Shown: positions 63,885-64,000 of the stretch, piece by piece
Position numbering within the stretch: the stretch's first letter is position 1
Layout: every line of letters begins with the position of its first letter
NCBI RefSeq assembly: GCF_039839375.1
Contig: NZ_JBDOQU010000015.1
Coordinates: 57,235 to 121,234 of the forward strand
DNA from: JBDOQU01 sp039839375
GTDB lineage: Bacteria; Pseudomonadota; Alphaproteobacteria; DSM-16000; Inquilinaceae
Reading direction: 5' to 3'
Length of the DNA stretch: 64,000 nt
The notes under the pieces: model-generated
Told to the model about the DNA's origin: nothing
What the model saw: only the letters and a program-made list of their open reading frames with translations
Databases searched by the model: none
Made by a program: the position numbers and the translations under genes

Positions 63885-64000
63885 ACCGGATAGATAGGTG
63901 ACAGAATAGACCGGAGAGATGGTTGACAGGTTTTCTTGTCGGCGAAGGAGGGCTTTGCCGATGCCGTTCAAGGAGACCTGTGTGATGGACGAGAAGCTGC
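63885..64000 (+). mobile_element. Left end of an IS481-like insertion sequence, truncated by the window
   Basis: The last 40 bases (from ATG 63961) encode MPFKETCVMDEKL, the characteristic first residues of IS481-family transposases (DDE, rve type). The preceding segment (GGTGACAGAATAGACCGG...) is likely to include the left inverted repeat, but without the right end I cannot fix the boundary. A purine-rich GCGAAGGAGGGC gives the ribosome site. Confidence 0.7.
63961..64000 (+). CDS. IS481 family transposase, N-terminal fragment
   Basis: Only 13 residues fit in the window. The opening MPFKETCVMDE is highly typical of IS481 transposases. GAAGGAGGG lies about ten bases upstream of the ATG. The gene continues beyond the right edge. 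Confidence 0.7.
   Translation, partial: MPFKETCVMDEKL

Overview
The window is about 64 kb of GC-rich chromosome from an alphaproteobacterium, most likely a Rhodospirillales-type lineage. The evidence is the gene set: a GapR (DUF2312) nucleoid protein, a DUF1244 protein, a single-chain indolepyruvate:ferredoxin oxidoreductase, a PleC-like histidine kinase, a HisKA_2 kinase, and two SAM-II riboswitches (a mainly alphaproteobacterial RNA class). The placement is by inference; no rRNA is present to confirm it.

Layout. 1-268 is the N-terminus of a parvulin-type prolyl isomerase. 387-3971 is an arsenic island (DUF6428 protein divergent from arsR, then acr3, arsC and an MFS exporter). It is followed by recQ (4031-5842), a sulfonate/taurine-type ABC importer read leftward (5857-8457) behind a SAM-II riboswitch, an OsmC protein, and a lower-GC O-antigen-ligase-like gene. 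secA (11309-14044) comes next with a VOC protein, a repeat-filled gap, the 1166-aa oxidoreductase (15113-18613), and metNIQ (18956-21474) behind a second SAM-II riboswitch with an intrinsic terminator.

21.5-33.6 kb carries a DUF4424 protein, two tandem TrkH potassium-channel subunits, gapR, a DUF1244 protein, a GCS2-type carboxylate-amine ligase with an N-formylglutamate amidohydrolase, a DMT exporter, a FadR-type GntR regulator, an AT-rich membrane protein flanked by a copy of the regulator's 3' end, an AraC regulator and a methyltransferase. 33.7-42.3 kb has murJ, polA, a LysR/EamA pair, an enoyl-CoA hydratase and an HSDL2-like SDR. 42.4-53.1 kb is signalling plus metabolism: a PAS-HisKA_2 kinase, a TupA-like ATP-grasp protein, tRNA-Arg(CCT), asparagine synthase, a GNAT, a nucleoside hydrolase, a HAD phosphatase, a PleC-like kinase and a kinase-like protein with a receiver but no ATPase domain.

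53.1-57.2 kb is a phage-shock module: pspF divergent from a sigma-54 promoter that drives a small membrane ORF, pspA, pspB, pspC, a second small membrane ORF, a DUF4870-like membrane protein and then a DegP-type protease. 57.2-64 kb has phnM with a DUF1045 partner, a three-gene phospholipid operon (CDP-alcohol phosphatidyltransferase, acyltransferase, CDP-diglyceride synthase-like), an MscS channel, greB, a P19/Tp34-like protein without a signal peptide, a DUF2630 protein and the left end of an IS481-like element.

Two families of short palindromic repeats fill many of the gaps. The most interesting signal is the pair of promoter-SAM-II modules in front of two different sulfur-related ABC importers, which puts a putative sulfonate importer into the methionine/SAM regulon.
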